A DNA stretch of 64,000 bases from Rummeliibacillus stabekisii (GTDB taxonomy: Bacteria; Bacillota; Bacilli; Bacillales_A; Planococcaceae): positions 1 through 64,000 of the forward strand of contig NZ_BJVD01000011.1 in the NCBI RefSeq assembly GCF_007988965.1, given 5' to 3'. Position 1 is the stretch's first letter; each line of letters starts with the position of its first letter. A program made the translations under genes and the position numbers. The notes under the pieces are model-generated. The model was not told the origin of the DNA and did not search any database. It was given only the letters and a program-made list of their open reading frames with translations. Positions 31,187 to 39,482 of this stretch are shown piece after piece.

Positions 31187-31600
31187 TTAGTTATTTTGAT
31201 AATACTTTAGAAGAAATTCATTCTCTAGCTGAATATCAAATGCTATGTCCATTTCCACTTCAAAAACCCATTCCTTCTTTTTAGGTACATAATCCATTTT
31301 TTTAAAGGTATAGGGGTATAACCCTTGTAGTATATTTTCTTTAAGGTAATTTAAAACTTCCTCTACAGGTAGATCCCCTGGAAGGTCGATTGAATAAACT
31401 TTGTAATGCATACCTGTAACCGCGCTATAGCCTTCTCGTAATGTCTCGCGGCGGAATCCTCTTTTACCCTCGGCCTTACGTTTCCAACTAGCTATTAACT
31501 GAATCAGCCGCTCCTTTTCAGACTCGAATTTTTGATTGGACCTTTCGATTATTGCATTTAACTCTTCAATTTGCTGTAATGCTTGTTCCAATGTGAGCAT
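31187..31600 (-). CDS. Coiled-coil hypothetical protein next to the tyrosine recombinase
   Basis: A 137-residue soluble protein. The first ~50 residues form a probable coiled coil (LEQALQQIEELNAIIERSN...), followed by a basic link (KRKAEGKRGFRRE) and a compact mixed domain ending in acidic and aromatic residues. I recognise no family. It lies 67 bases downstream of the tyrosine recombinase on the same strand and is probably co-transcribed. It may be an accessory protein of that recombinase. Confidence 0.6.
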   Translation of the reverse strand: MLTLEQALQQIEELNAIIERSNQKFESEKERLIQLIASWKRKAEGKRGFRRETLREGYSAVTGMHYKVYSIDLPGDLPVEEVLNYLKENILQGLYPYTFKKMDYVPKKKEWVFEVEMDIAFDIQLENEFLLKYYQNN

Positions 31601-31667
31601 TGTCTCACCTCCATTTCACATCATTTTATCCTCGATTTTTAATATTCCTAGAGGGATTTGAAAACTA

Positions 31668-32648
31668 TTATTCCGCTAGATAAATATCTGTTACATCCGC
31701 GCGGTTATGGCCTATTAATTTGGAAACTAGCAATTTTGTCTTGTTGGATTCAATCCCTTTAGCAATAAATTGGTGGTATTGATCTTTAGCGTATGCATGG
31801 CGGAAACTATGCATTGTAATTTCGATGCCAGGCGGGCGTTGATTGAGTGGATCCAATACCTTATTTCGGTTATTCTTTACAAAGTCTTGCACACGTTGAA
31901 TGACTTGATGTGCTTTTAAATCCTTTGAAACAAAGAGCTTGTCTCCACGTTCTACCGATTGCATGGCGTCTTTTAAAATGATTGCTGCATGATTGGAAAG
32001 CGGAACTTCACGTATTAGCCCGCCCTTACCTTTAACTGTTAGAAAGTCATCTCTCAATGCCTTTTCTGCATCTGCGCGGTAAAGCCTTACTACCTCATGC
32101 ACTCGTAGACCAAGCTCTCGACAAAGCTGAATAATATTCGCCATTTCTGGATTTATAGATTGTCTAGCTAATGTTACTAATGCCTGATATTCAAGTTCTG
32201 TCGGTTGTCGATTGATCCCTCCAAATTTTCTTTTTTCTAAATTAAAATTTAGATACTTTTTTGTTAATGCTTGATTACTACCTAGTTGATAGCGCGGTCG
32301 GGGAAGTTGATCGTGAAAGTATCGAATAGCAGCTAAATCATTTTTTATAGTAGCAGCTGATTTTCCTTCGTCTTGTCGTTCAAGGACATATTCAACTAAA
32401 TGCTTGTCCTGAAAATTTGCTAGGGTTTTTAAATTGAAACTATCAGCTAGAAACTGACAAAACAAATGCATGTGATTATAGTACTGTGGTAATGACTTAT
32501 GCACGCTTATTCCTTTTGCATGCCGCGCAAGGCTATTTAATTGCAGCATTAAATTTATATACGCACCTTTGTTACTTAATTCTTCATTTGCGAAAGCTAC
32601 CTCGCGAATTTGCTGATCACTTTTAATCCAGCCTCGTTTTCCATTCAT
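31668..32648 (-). CDS. Tyrosine recombinase (phage-integrase family)
   Basis: Site-specific recombinase of 326 residues with an N-terminal SAM-like core-binding domain (residues ~30-115) and a catalytic domain. The full catalytic set is visible: R182 (LGLRVHE), K206/K208 (VKGKGG), H280-x-x-R283 (HSFRHAY), H314 (LIGHNR) and the nucleophile Y323 (DIYLAE). The protein ends three residues after the tyrosine. It therefore looks active, in contrast to the frameshifted serine recombinase. It may move a nested cassette or resolve circular intermediates. Start ATG 32648 with AAAGGAAAG upstream. Confidence 0.85.
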   Translation of the reverse strand: MNGKRGWIKSDQQIREVAFANEELSNKGAYINLMLQLNSLARHAKGISVHKSLPQYYNHMHLFCQFLADSFNLKTLANFQDKHLVEYVLERQDEGKSAATIKNDLAAIRYFHDQLPRPRYQLGSNQALTKKYLNFNLEKRKFGGINRQPTELEYQALVTLARQSINPEMANIIQLCRELGLRVHEVVRLYRADAEKALRDDFLTVKGKGGLIREVPLSNHAAIILKDAMQSVERGDKLFVSKDLKAHQVIQRVQDFVKNNRNKVLDPLNQRPPGIEITMHSFRHAYAKDQYHQFIAKGIESNKTKLLVSKLIGHNRADVTDIYLAE

Positions 32649-33826
32649 AAAATCTTTCCTTTCAATTTTAAAAGTAAAAATGGGCAGAGTTCACCCGTTG
32701 TAAAATAAGCCCCATCTATATGATATTTATAAAATCTGGTGGATTGAAACACCCTATATATCATTGTAAATCCCACCCCATAACCCACTGTCTATGTGGA
32801 GTGAAACTGTTAAAAATAAAGGCAATTGGTTGTTAAGTAATACATTTACACACTGCAAGTATTCCACTTGCTACCATAATAGCTGGCAGGTGCATCTCAC
32901 TTATGCTCGCCTATTGCAAGTTTCGATAACGAAAAGTGAGGTCAATGTCCGCAGACAAAAATTCAAAAGACTATATAATGTGTAACCTGCTTTACGCAGT
33001 CGCATATGCACTTGGCTGATATTTTTCCTCTCCGCCCAAAGAGTATGGCTTCTTCCGTTTTTAGGTGTGTTGTCACCGTTAGGGGGTACCTCCAAGCCAA
33101 AGTTGAGATACTAAATTGTACGCACTGGTTGCGAGCAACGGCTATATGCACCAGACCACCGCAAAGTTAGGCAACGGCACGATTTGCGAATGGATTTTCA
33201 TTTATATAAACGTTGTGTTATGGAACGATAAGAGCAAGAAATCAACGTTCTTTATTGCCCTTACAAGTAATTGAATTTATATATGTTAACAGCGAATTGC
33301 TGGATTATTAAGAAATGATGAAAGCTAGAGTGTTATGGATCCATTTAAAATACAATATTGATTAATTAAAATGTAAAGTTACTTTTTTAGATAGTTGGAG
33401 ATAACTCATTACGGATTTTTAACGTAGAAATTTCAATTGAAAAGGAATTGCTGTAGAAAAGGAAAATACAAAATAAAAAGTAGCAGACGGTTCATTAGTC
33501 AGCTACTTTCAAAATAAATGATTATTAGGTTGATTTAGTACATAAAGTGGTTACTAAAAATATTGTTTGCATATTTAACATAAGGAATTGTTAATGAGAA
33601 CTTACTGTGAATATTGAAATGTTGGATCCAAAAGATCACATGAAATTAGTAAATGGGGAGAAAAAAGATAAAAATTAAATGTTACATATTCTTATAATAG
33701 CATTTAAAAAAGACCTTTCGAATAGTAGATGGGAGATTATTTTTAACGGATAATAAAATATATACGGCATGTACCAATATAATGTAGGTTAAATACGATG
33801 ATAGTTGTACAAAGGGGATGGAAATA
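32649..33826. other. 1.2-kb gap without convincing genes inside the element
   Basis: No open frame here has both a ribosome binding site and natural composition. The block 32880-33200 is clearly less AT-rich than its surroundings and contains small hairpins (GTTGC-GA-GCAAC at 33128-33139; GGGGGTACCTCC near 33080) and imperfectly repeated words (GCAACGGC twice, CAAAGTT twice). It could hold a structured RNA, recombination sites for the nearby tyrosine recombinase or a decayed gene. The remainder (33200-33826) is AT-rich with one terminator-like hairpin. Confidence 0.5.
33478..33511 (-). terminator. Terminator-like hairpin, leftward
   Basis: AAAGTAGC-A-GAC pairs with GTC-A-GCTACTTT around an ATT-containing loop. 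On the minus strand a TTTTTATTTT tract follows. No gene that it would serve is visible to the right. Confidence 0.5.
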
Positions 33827-33985
33827 TTGGATAGAGATATGGCAAAACAAATGGGAACGGAAATTGTTTTAGATGTAGCTGTTACACAGGCTACCGATGC
33901 GCTTAAAGAACATGGATTAAACGTAATAGGCGAAATATTAACTGATACTGTTGCATCTGCAATTCCTGCTTTAGGGGGGCAGTGA
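33827..33985 (+). CDS. 52-residue protein upstream of the OLD nuclease
   Basis: A short gene with GGGGATGG upstream and TTG 33827 as the likely start; ATG 33818 and 33839 are in frame. The peptide (DRDMAKQMGTEIVLDVAVTQ, then ATDALKEHGLNVIGEI and a TVASAIPALGG end) is mildly hydrophobic and helical, with no clear membrane span. I know no family. It lies 169 bases before the nuclease gene, on the same strand, and may belong to the defence module or be independent. Confidence 0.5.
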   Translation: MDRDMAKQMGTEIVLDVAVTQATDALKEHGLNVIGEILTDTVASAIPALGGQ

Positions 33986-34113
33986 TATTAAATGATTAAA
34001 TGTATTTACTGATAATAAGTGCTATAAAGATTAACCATTATCAGGATATGGTAGGATTTGAGTTGATTTTTAAATACATTTACCTATAAAATAAAACCTT
34101 ATAACGTAAATAA

Positions 34114-34122
34114 TGGTATAAT
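34114..34122 (+). promoter_or_regulatory. Extended -10 promoter for the nuclease-helicase pair
   Basis: TGG followed by TATAAT (34117-34122), 32 bases before the GTG start. No good -35 is seen, typical for an extended -10 promoter. Confidence 0.5.
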
Positions 34123-34154
34123 ATACTTAAAATTGATTGAGATGAGGTGTTCAC

Positions 34155-35765
34155 GTGATTAATAAGTTGAAAATTAAGAACTTCAAATCTTACGAAGACT
34201 TTGAATTAAGTTTGAATGCTGATTTGAACATCATTATTGGAGATAATGAAGCAGGAAAATCTACGTTGCTAGAAGCTATTAATTTAGTTTTAACAGGTCA
34301 ATTGAATAACAGATTACTTCAGAATGAATTAAGTCCATATTTATTTAATCTAGAAAGTGTAAAACAATATTTACAAGAATTAAGTACTAATCGACAAGCT
34401 GAATTACCTAAAATAATTGTTGAGTTATATTTTGATAATCCGGATAACATATATAGTGAGTTAAAAGGAACTAATAACTTATTAAGAATTGATTCTCCAG
34501 GAGCGTCAATAAGCATTGAATTTGATTCGACATATCAAGCTGAATATGAAGCTTATATTCAAGATGTTAGTACAATTAAAACATTACCGATTGAATATTA
34601 CAAAGTTGTTTGGCGATCTTTTGCGGGTAATAGTTTAACTTCTAGAAGTATACCTGCCAGATCCACATTGATAGATACTTCAACTTCAAAATATCAAAAC
34701 GGAACAGATATATACCTGCATAAAATTTTAAATGACTCCTTAGAACCCTCACAGCGCACAGAATTAGCAGTTCATTATAGAAAACTCAAAGAAAATTTTT
34801 CAGAAAACCCTTCGATATCAACAATAAATGAAAGTATAAATGAAAAGAAAGGTGATATTACTGATAAAAATTTAAACGTATCAGTTGATATTTCAAGCAA
34901 AACTAACTGGGATAAGATTATCACTGCTTATTTGGATGAAGTTCCATTTGAATACATAGGGAAAGGTGAACAAAATGCTATAAAAATGAAATTGGCATTA
35001 GAATCCAGTACAGAGATAGAAGCAGTGGTATTAATTGAAGAGCCAGAAAATCATTTGTCGCTATCTAACTTGAATAAATTACTAAATGTTATTAAGACTA
35101 AGAATGAAAATAAGCAATTAATAATTACAACGCATAGTAGCTTTATTTTAAATAAGTTAGATATTGGAAAAATGTTATTACTTTCAAATGACAAAATCAT
35201 AACAACATTTAATGAACTTGATAGAGAAACTAGAGATTTTTTTATGAGGTTACCTGGGTATGACACTTTGCGTTTAGTATTAAGCCGAAAAGTTATTCTA
35301 GTAGAAGGACCATCAGATGATTTGATTGTACAAAGAGCCTATAAGGATAAGTATGGAAAATTGCCTTTAGAAGATGGTGTTGATATTTTTTGTGTAGACG
35401 CCTTATCCTTTAAACGGTTTATTGAAATATCTGCTAATCTTCAAAAGGAAATTGTCATAATCACAGATAATGATGGTGATATAAAGTCAAATATCACTGA
35501 AAAATATGAAGAATTTTTGGGTAATCCCTATGTGAAAATATTTTATGGGAATGATGAAAACTTAAATACGCTTGAACCGAATATTATTGAGGCTAACGAA
35601 AGTAACTCGGGTTTATTAAAACAAATTTTTAATCATCCTAAATTTAGTGATGAGCGGTTATTAAGTTATATGTTAAATAATAAAACAAGTTGTGCGCTTA
35701 AAATTTTTGAATCTGATCAAAATATTCATATGCCGAGGTATATTTTAGATGCAATTGAAAAATAA
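34155..35765 (+). CDS. OLD-family ATPase/TOPRIM endonuclease (Gabija GajA-like)
   Basis: A 536-residue class 2 OLD nuclease. The N-terminal ABC-type ATPase has Walker A GDNEAGKST (29-37), a signature-like GKGEQNAIKMKLAL, Walker B VVLIEEPENHLS (near 291-302) and the TTHSSFI switch. The C-terminal TOPRIM domain has E384 in VEGPSDD and D438-N-D440 in ITDNDGD, the metal-binding acidic set. Class 2 OLD proteins occur beside UvrD-like helicases, and GajA of Gabija nicks phage DNA when nucleotides are depleted. Start GTG 34155 with GAGGTG upstream. It overlaps the helicase gene by 17 bases, so the two are coupled. Homology to GajA is by architecture, not alignment. Confidence 0.8.
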   Translation: MINKLKIKNFKSYEDFELSLNADLNIIIGDNEAGKSTLLEAINLVLTGQLNNRLLQNELSPYLFNLESVKQYLQELSTNRQAELPKIIVELYFDNPDNIYSELKGTNNLLRIDSPGASISIEFDSTYQAEYEAYIQDVSTIKTLPIEYYKVVWRSFAGNSLTSRSIPARSTLIDTSTSKYQNGTDIYLHKILNDSLEPSQRTELAVHYRKLKENFSENPSISTINESINEKKGDITDKNLNVSVDISSKTNWDKIITAYLDEVPFEYIGKGEQNAIKMKLALESSTEIEAVVLIEEPENHLSLSNLNKLLNVIKTKNENKQLIITTHSSFILNKLDIGKMLLLSNDKIITTFNELDRETRDFFMRLPGYDTLRLVLSRKVILVEGPSDDLIVQRAYKDKYGKLPLEDGVDIFCVDALSFKRFIEISANLQKEIVIITDNDGDIKSNITEKYEEFLGNPYVKIFYGNDENLNTLEPNIIEANESNSGLLKQIFNHPKFSDERLLSYMLNNKTSCALKIFESDQNIHMPRYILDAIEK

Positions 35766-36831
35766 AGTTATTGTTGCAGCCGCTGGATCTGGGAAAACTA
35801 CATTTATTGTGAATGAAGCGTTAAAAAATGCCCCTAAAAAAACTTTAATAGTTACATTTACAAATAAGAATCGAGAAGAAATTGAGAAGAAAATTAATAC
35901 CCTTCATGGATTTATACCTAAATATATTGTAGTAAAAAGCTGGTATTCATTTTTGTTAGCAGATTTAATAAGGCCATACCAGAACACTGTTTATGAAGAT
36001 CGAATAGAAGGAGTATATTTTCCGAATGGGCCTGTTAATAGATATATTTCTAAATCAAATTTTAAAGCATTCTTTTTAAACAATAAGAATGAGGTAAATA
36101 AAGATAGGATCTCCGAATTAGCAGAGCTAGTAGCTCAAAAATGTGAATATAAGACTATTACTCGATTAAGTGAATTATACGATTACATTTTTATAGATGA
36201 AGTACAGGATATGGCTGGTTATGATTTGGAGATATTTAACTATTTAATGTATTCCCCCATAAATACATTGTTTGTAGGTGATATTAGACAAGCTACCTAT
36301 TCAACAAACAATACGACTAAGAATAGGAAGTATAAGGGGATAAATATTATTAATTACTTTATGGAAAAATCGGAAATCTGTGAGGTAGACCAAAGTTTGA
36401 ATGTTAGTCATAGATGTAATCAAATGATATGTGATTTTGCTGATGGCTTATTCGAGGGCATGGCTAGCACATTATCAAAAAATGAAAAACAAACTGGGCA
36501 TGATGGAGTATTTATGATTCATCCGAATGATATAGAAGAATATATTCAAAGATATAATCCACAGTGTTTAAGGTACGATGCCAGAACGGCTTTACCAAGA
36601 GCAATTAATTTTGGGGATTCAAAAGGTTTAACATTTGATAGAGTCCTTATAAAGCCTACTGCTAAGATGGAAAAATATTTGAAAACTGGGGAGTTAGTTT
36701 TAGATGAGACAACTTTAGCTAAATTTTATGTTGCTCTAACAAGGGCTAAATATAGTGTAGGAATTATTAGTGCAACTAAAAATGTTAAAGTGAATGGCAT
36801 TTCTAATTTTGTAGAAGAAATTATTAGATAA
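35749..36831 (+). CDS. Compact UvrD-like helicase (GajB-like)
   Basis: Superfamily 1 helicase of only 360 residues, lacking most of the 1B and 2B insertions of PcrA. Motifs are complete: Walker A AAAGSGKT (10-17), TFTNKNREE, DEVQD (150-154), GDIRQATYS, SHRCNQMI, SKGLTFDRVLI and YVALTRAKYSVG. Such short helicases pair with OLD nucleases, where they are thought to sense or process DNA ends. The start overlaps the nuclease gene and there is no strong ribosome binding site, consistent with translational coupling. GajB of Gabija is longer as I recall, so this is a Gabija relative rather than a certain member. Confidence 0.8.
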   Translation: MQLKNKVIVAAAGSGKTTFIVNEALKNAPKKTLIVTFTNKNREEIEKKINTLHGFIPKYIVVKSWYSFLLADLIRPYQNTVYEDRIEGVYFPNGPVNRYISKSNFKAFFLNNKNEVNKDRISELAELVAQKCEYKTITRLSELYDYIFIDEVQDMAGYDLEIFNYLMYSPINTLFVGDIRQATYSTNNTTKNRKYKGINIINYFMEKSEICEVDQSLNVSHRCNQMICDFADGLFEGMASTLSKNEKQTGHDGVFMIHPNDIEEYIQRYNPQCLRYDARTALPRAINFGDSKGLTFDRVLIKPTAKMEKYLKTGELVLDETTLAKFYVALTRAKYSVGIISATKNVKVNGISNFVEEIIR

Positions 36832-36979
36832 TAATTTCGAATAGAGAGGGTAAATAAAAACATTGATATATTTCGAAAATGAAAGTTTACACATCATGTA
36901 TTCTTTAATAATCAATAATGAATTTTAGTAAGTAAAATTAGAAATAAAAACATTTATAGAAAAAATGGGGATGGAAAAA

Positions 36980-39205
36980 ATGTATAAGATCAGGGAGTTA
37001 ATATATAACAAGGTAGAGGAAAAACCAATTGGTAGTGGAGGGAATGCAAGAGTATTTAAAGTTAAAACAGCTCATGAAGAAACATTAGCTTTAAAAGAAT
37101 TAAAAACAGGGGGTAGTAATTTTAATAAGAAGAAAGAACGCTTTAATTCAGAAATAAAGATAGTTAAAAAGATTCAAGATGATTTAAATGGAATAATTCC
37201 GATTATAGATTTTGCATTACCTGATGATTCAGGGAAGTATTGGTATACCATGCCGATTGCTATACCTTTAAATAAGAAATTAGCTTTTGAAGTAGAATTT
37301 GAAGAGATTGCAGAGTGTATAATACAATTGGCAAATGCAATGTCCGAAATTCATGAAAGAGGTATTGTGCATAGGGACATAAAGCCAAGTAATATTTATT
37401 GGTACAACAATCATTATTGCTTTGGAGATTTTGGATTAGTAGATTATCCTGATAAAGAGGATTTAACCGCATCCAGAGAATCAGTAGGTCCCAGGAATAC
37501 TATAGCACCAGAAATGAAAAATAATGCTAAAAATTCAGATGGAAAGAAAGCCGATGTATATTCTTTAGCGAAAACTTTGTGGATGTTATTAACTAAGAGT
37601 CAATATGGATTTGAAGGAACTTATGACGAATCAAGTAAAATCATGGGATTAAGTAATTTTTACCCCAAACAACATTTAGTCGAATTAAATTCCTTATTAT
37701 ATGAATCTACAAGAGAAGAACCAGAACTAAGACCGACAATGAAGGAATTTTCTAGCAGATTAGAAGAATGGCTTTTAGTTAGAGCTGATTTTGAAAAGAG
37801 TAATTTGAGCCAATGGAGATATATTCAAAATAAACTTTTCAAGGGTTATGTACCCGATACTGCTATTTGGACAGACATCCAGGATATGGTGAAAGTCTTG
37901 AATTTACTAGGATCTATGCCAAGTTTAAATCATATGTTTATACCTGATGGCGGAGGACTTGACTTAAGAAATGTTAGTCTCTCATCTGAAGAGGGTTGTA
38001 TTGAAATAGATGCTATGGAGAAATATGTTTTAAAGCCTAAAAAGTTGATTGTAGAAAATATATCGAAAGATTATATTTGGAGTTATTTTCGATTAGAGCT
38101 AGATGAGTTAGAACCAATTTTTTCTGATGAGGTATATGGTGAGTATGAACGTTTGACGGATGATTCTAATGGTAATTATTTATCATGGATTTGTGGTAAT
38201 TATGGATACTATGAAGATGGCACACCTTTACCGGAAAATTATAAAATAGTCAGTCGTTATCTAAATGGCAACTTTGTAATGTTTTCAAAAGCTTCTATAT
38301 ATAATGATATTAGTGGCACATATGATGCGAGACACAACAAATTTAATACAGAGGAGTTCAGAAGGTATATAGAATTCTTAAGAATAACTTATTTAGGTGT
38401 TCCTGAAAGAATATTTTTTGAGTTCGTTAACCAAGATCCTTTTGAAAAAGAAGATAAAGAGGAGAAAGAAAAAAGGCTTAATGAAATGCGAATAAGAAAT
38501 AAGAAAGAAACCTTCTTTAAAAAATTTATTGGTACAAACATTACAAATTATAATTTTCATTCTTTATTTATAAATAGCCCTAGTGTAAATGAGGATGTTG
38601 CTTATGTTTTTAAGTATGTAAAAAATGAAGAGGATTTTTTGGGGAGAAAGGAGTCTTATCTCACTAAAGACGGAAGATTTAAATCTAATATTAAAAAAAA
38701 TGATAAAAATTTATACATACTTTATTCAGAGGAAGATGCATTAACTTTTGTGAATGCATGCAATCAGTTTCTGGAGAATAAATGTAAAATTAATGGTGTA
38801 GAATATATTATTGATTTGCAAGTAATTAAAGTAGAAGGTAAGAGATTAGGTAACCCGGAACATCTTTTCACAAGAGATGAATTAAAAACCTTATTAGTTA
38901 ATGGGAATGATCATGTTAACAATATGCTGGTAATAAATAATAAAGGGTATTTTGAGTTATTAGAGAACCATAGGTTTAATGATTTTGAATTTATAAAATA
39001 CCCCATAAGACATGAAGGTTTTTCGGCTTTTAATAACTATGTAGGGAAATATTCAAATTTAAATCATTTTGAAGATACTTATATTTCTTCTTTGCAAGGC
39101 TGGCTTATGTATTTGCAAAGAGGTGGGACAGTTTATTTAGATTATGTAAGAGAGAATGTAGATGAAGAATTATTAATAAAAGAAATTCTTTCATTTTACA
39201 AGTAG
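36980..39205 (+). CDS. Hanks-type Ser/Thr protein kinase with large unknown C-terminal region
   Basis: A 741-residue cytosolic protein. The kinase domain (about 10-260) is complete: glycine loop GSGGNARVF (18-26), K39, E58, HRDIKPSN (131-138), DFG (150-152), an APE at 176-178 and DVYSLAKTL. The following ~470 residues have no motif that I recognise but contain aromatic, mixed alpha/beta sequence and a Lys/Glu-rich linker near 520. No membrane helix or PASTA repeat is present, so it is not a PrkC-type housekeeping kinase. The start is ATG 36980, with GGGGATGG upstream. It lies 148 bases after the helicase on the same strand. Defence-associated Hanks kinases such as Stk2 are known. Confidence 0.75.
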   Translation: MYKIRELIYNKVEEKPIGSGGNARVFKVKTAHEETLALKELKTGGSNFNKKKERFNSEIKIVKKIQDDLNGIIPIIDFALPDDSGKYWYTMPIAIPLNKKLAFEVEFEEIAECIIQLANAMSEIHERGIVHRDIKPSNIYWYNNHYCFGDFGLVDYPDKEDLTASRESVGPRNTIAPEMKNNAKNSDGKKADVYSLAKTLWMLLTKSQYGFEGTYDESSKIMGLSNFYPKQHLVELNSLLYESTREEPELRPTMKEFSSRLEEWLLVRADFEKSNLSQWRYIQNKLFKGYVPDTAIWTDIQDMVKVLNLLGSMPSLNHMFIPDGGGLDLRNVSLSSEEGCIEIDAMEKYVLKPKKLIVENISKDYIWSYFRLELDELEPIFSDEVYGEYERLTDDSNGNYLSWICGNYGYYEDGTPLPENYKIVSRYLNGNFVMFSKASIYNDISGTYDARHNKFNTEEFRRYIEFLRITYLGVPERIFFEFVNQDPFEKEDKEEKEKRLNEMRIRNKKETFFKKFIGTNITNYNFHSLFINSPSVNEDVAYVFKYVKNEEDFLGRKESYLTKDGRFKSNIKKNDKNLYILYSEEDALTFVNACNQFLENKCKINGVEYIIDLQVIKVEGKRLGNPEHLFTRDELKTLLVNGNDHVNNMLVINNKGYFELLENHRFNDFEFIKYPIRHEGFSAFNNYVGKYSNLNHFEDTYISSLQGWLMYLQRGGTVYLDYVRENVDEELLIKEILSFYK

Positions 39206-39339
39206 CTCGACAGTTAATGATTTAAAAACATAAAAGTATTTTTAAAACGACTTAGGGGAAATATTGAAAGGGAATTCTAGGGGATTCTCAATTTAATTAT
39301 TATTGGTGATTCTACTACATCTAATAATAATTTTTGTAC

Positions 39340-39396
39340 CACCATCAGCACTCACCACATTGTGAAGCGGTTGCTTGGTTGGAGTATAATAATAAA
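39340..39396 (+). pseudogene. Displaced rlmCD 3'-end fragment (putative attR)
   Basis: One frame reads QHSPHCEAVAWLEYNNK, closely matching the RlmCD tail PHTGHCECCAWLELAD; CATTGTGAA is identical in both. It is followed at once by a decayed recombinase end, the same order as at the left boundary. The most economical reading is an attR carrying the 3' end supplied by an earlier element. Confidence 0.55.
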
Positions 39397-39398
39397 AT

Positions 39399-39455
39399 AA
39401 AAAGCAGACGTTTTAGTTGTTTATTACGACACTTCTAATTTACCGTCTGCTTTTT
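39399..39455 (-). pseudogene. Remnant of a second serine recombinase 3' end
   Basis: Ungapped alignment with 27583-27639 shows roughly three quarters identity by eye. On the minus strand it reads KADGKLEVS then stop codons then TTKTSAFYF, against KADGQLEVHYRTSKPSAFYV in the recombinase gene. The inverted repeat is kept. It is a relic of a related but different integrase. Confidence 0.7.
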
Positions 39456-39482
39456 ATTTAGGGATAAAATGGAAAGCCCGGG

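Larger units (their letters stand above)
27463..39366. mobile_element. Integrative element at the 3' end of rlmCD, with defence genes
   Basis: An AT-rich insertion of about 11.9 kb. Left boundary: CATTGTGAA (27463-27471) inside the last codons of rlmCD, followed by the 3' end of a large serine recombinase. Right boundary: the same nine bases (39358-39366), inside a stretch whose translation HSPHCEAVAWLEY matches the RlmCD tail HTGHCECCAWLEL. Cargo includes a serine recombinase (frameshifted), a tyrosine recombinase, a zinc-ribbon/nuclease-like protein, a coiled-coil protein and an OLD nuclease-UvrD helicase-kinase module. No phage structural, replication or conjugation genes are visible, so mobility would depend on the recombinases or on another element. 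Boundaries are inferred from the duplicated tail. Confidence 0.65.

Noticed and set aside
32794-33151. Three short open frames on both strands in the element's non-coding block
   Set aside because: No ribosome binding sites, overlapping in opposite directions, and no recognisable protein character.
36850-36925. Possible 21-codon gene between helicase and kinase starting at a TTG
   Set aside because: Very short, poorly spaced from the ribosome binding site and without protein character.
27460-39470. Prophage
   Set aside because: Recombinases are present but no capsid, terminase, tail, holin or replication genes are visible.
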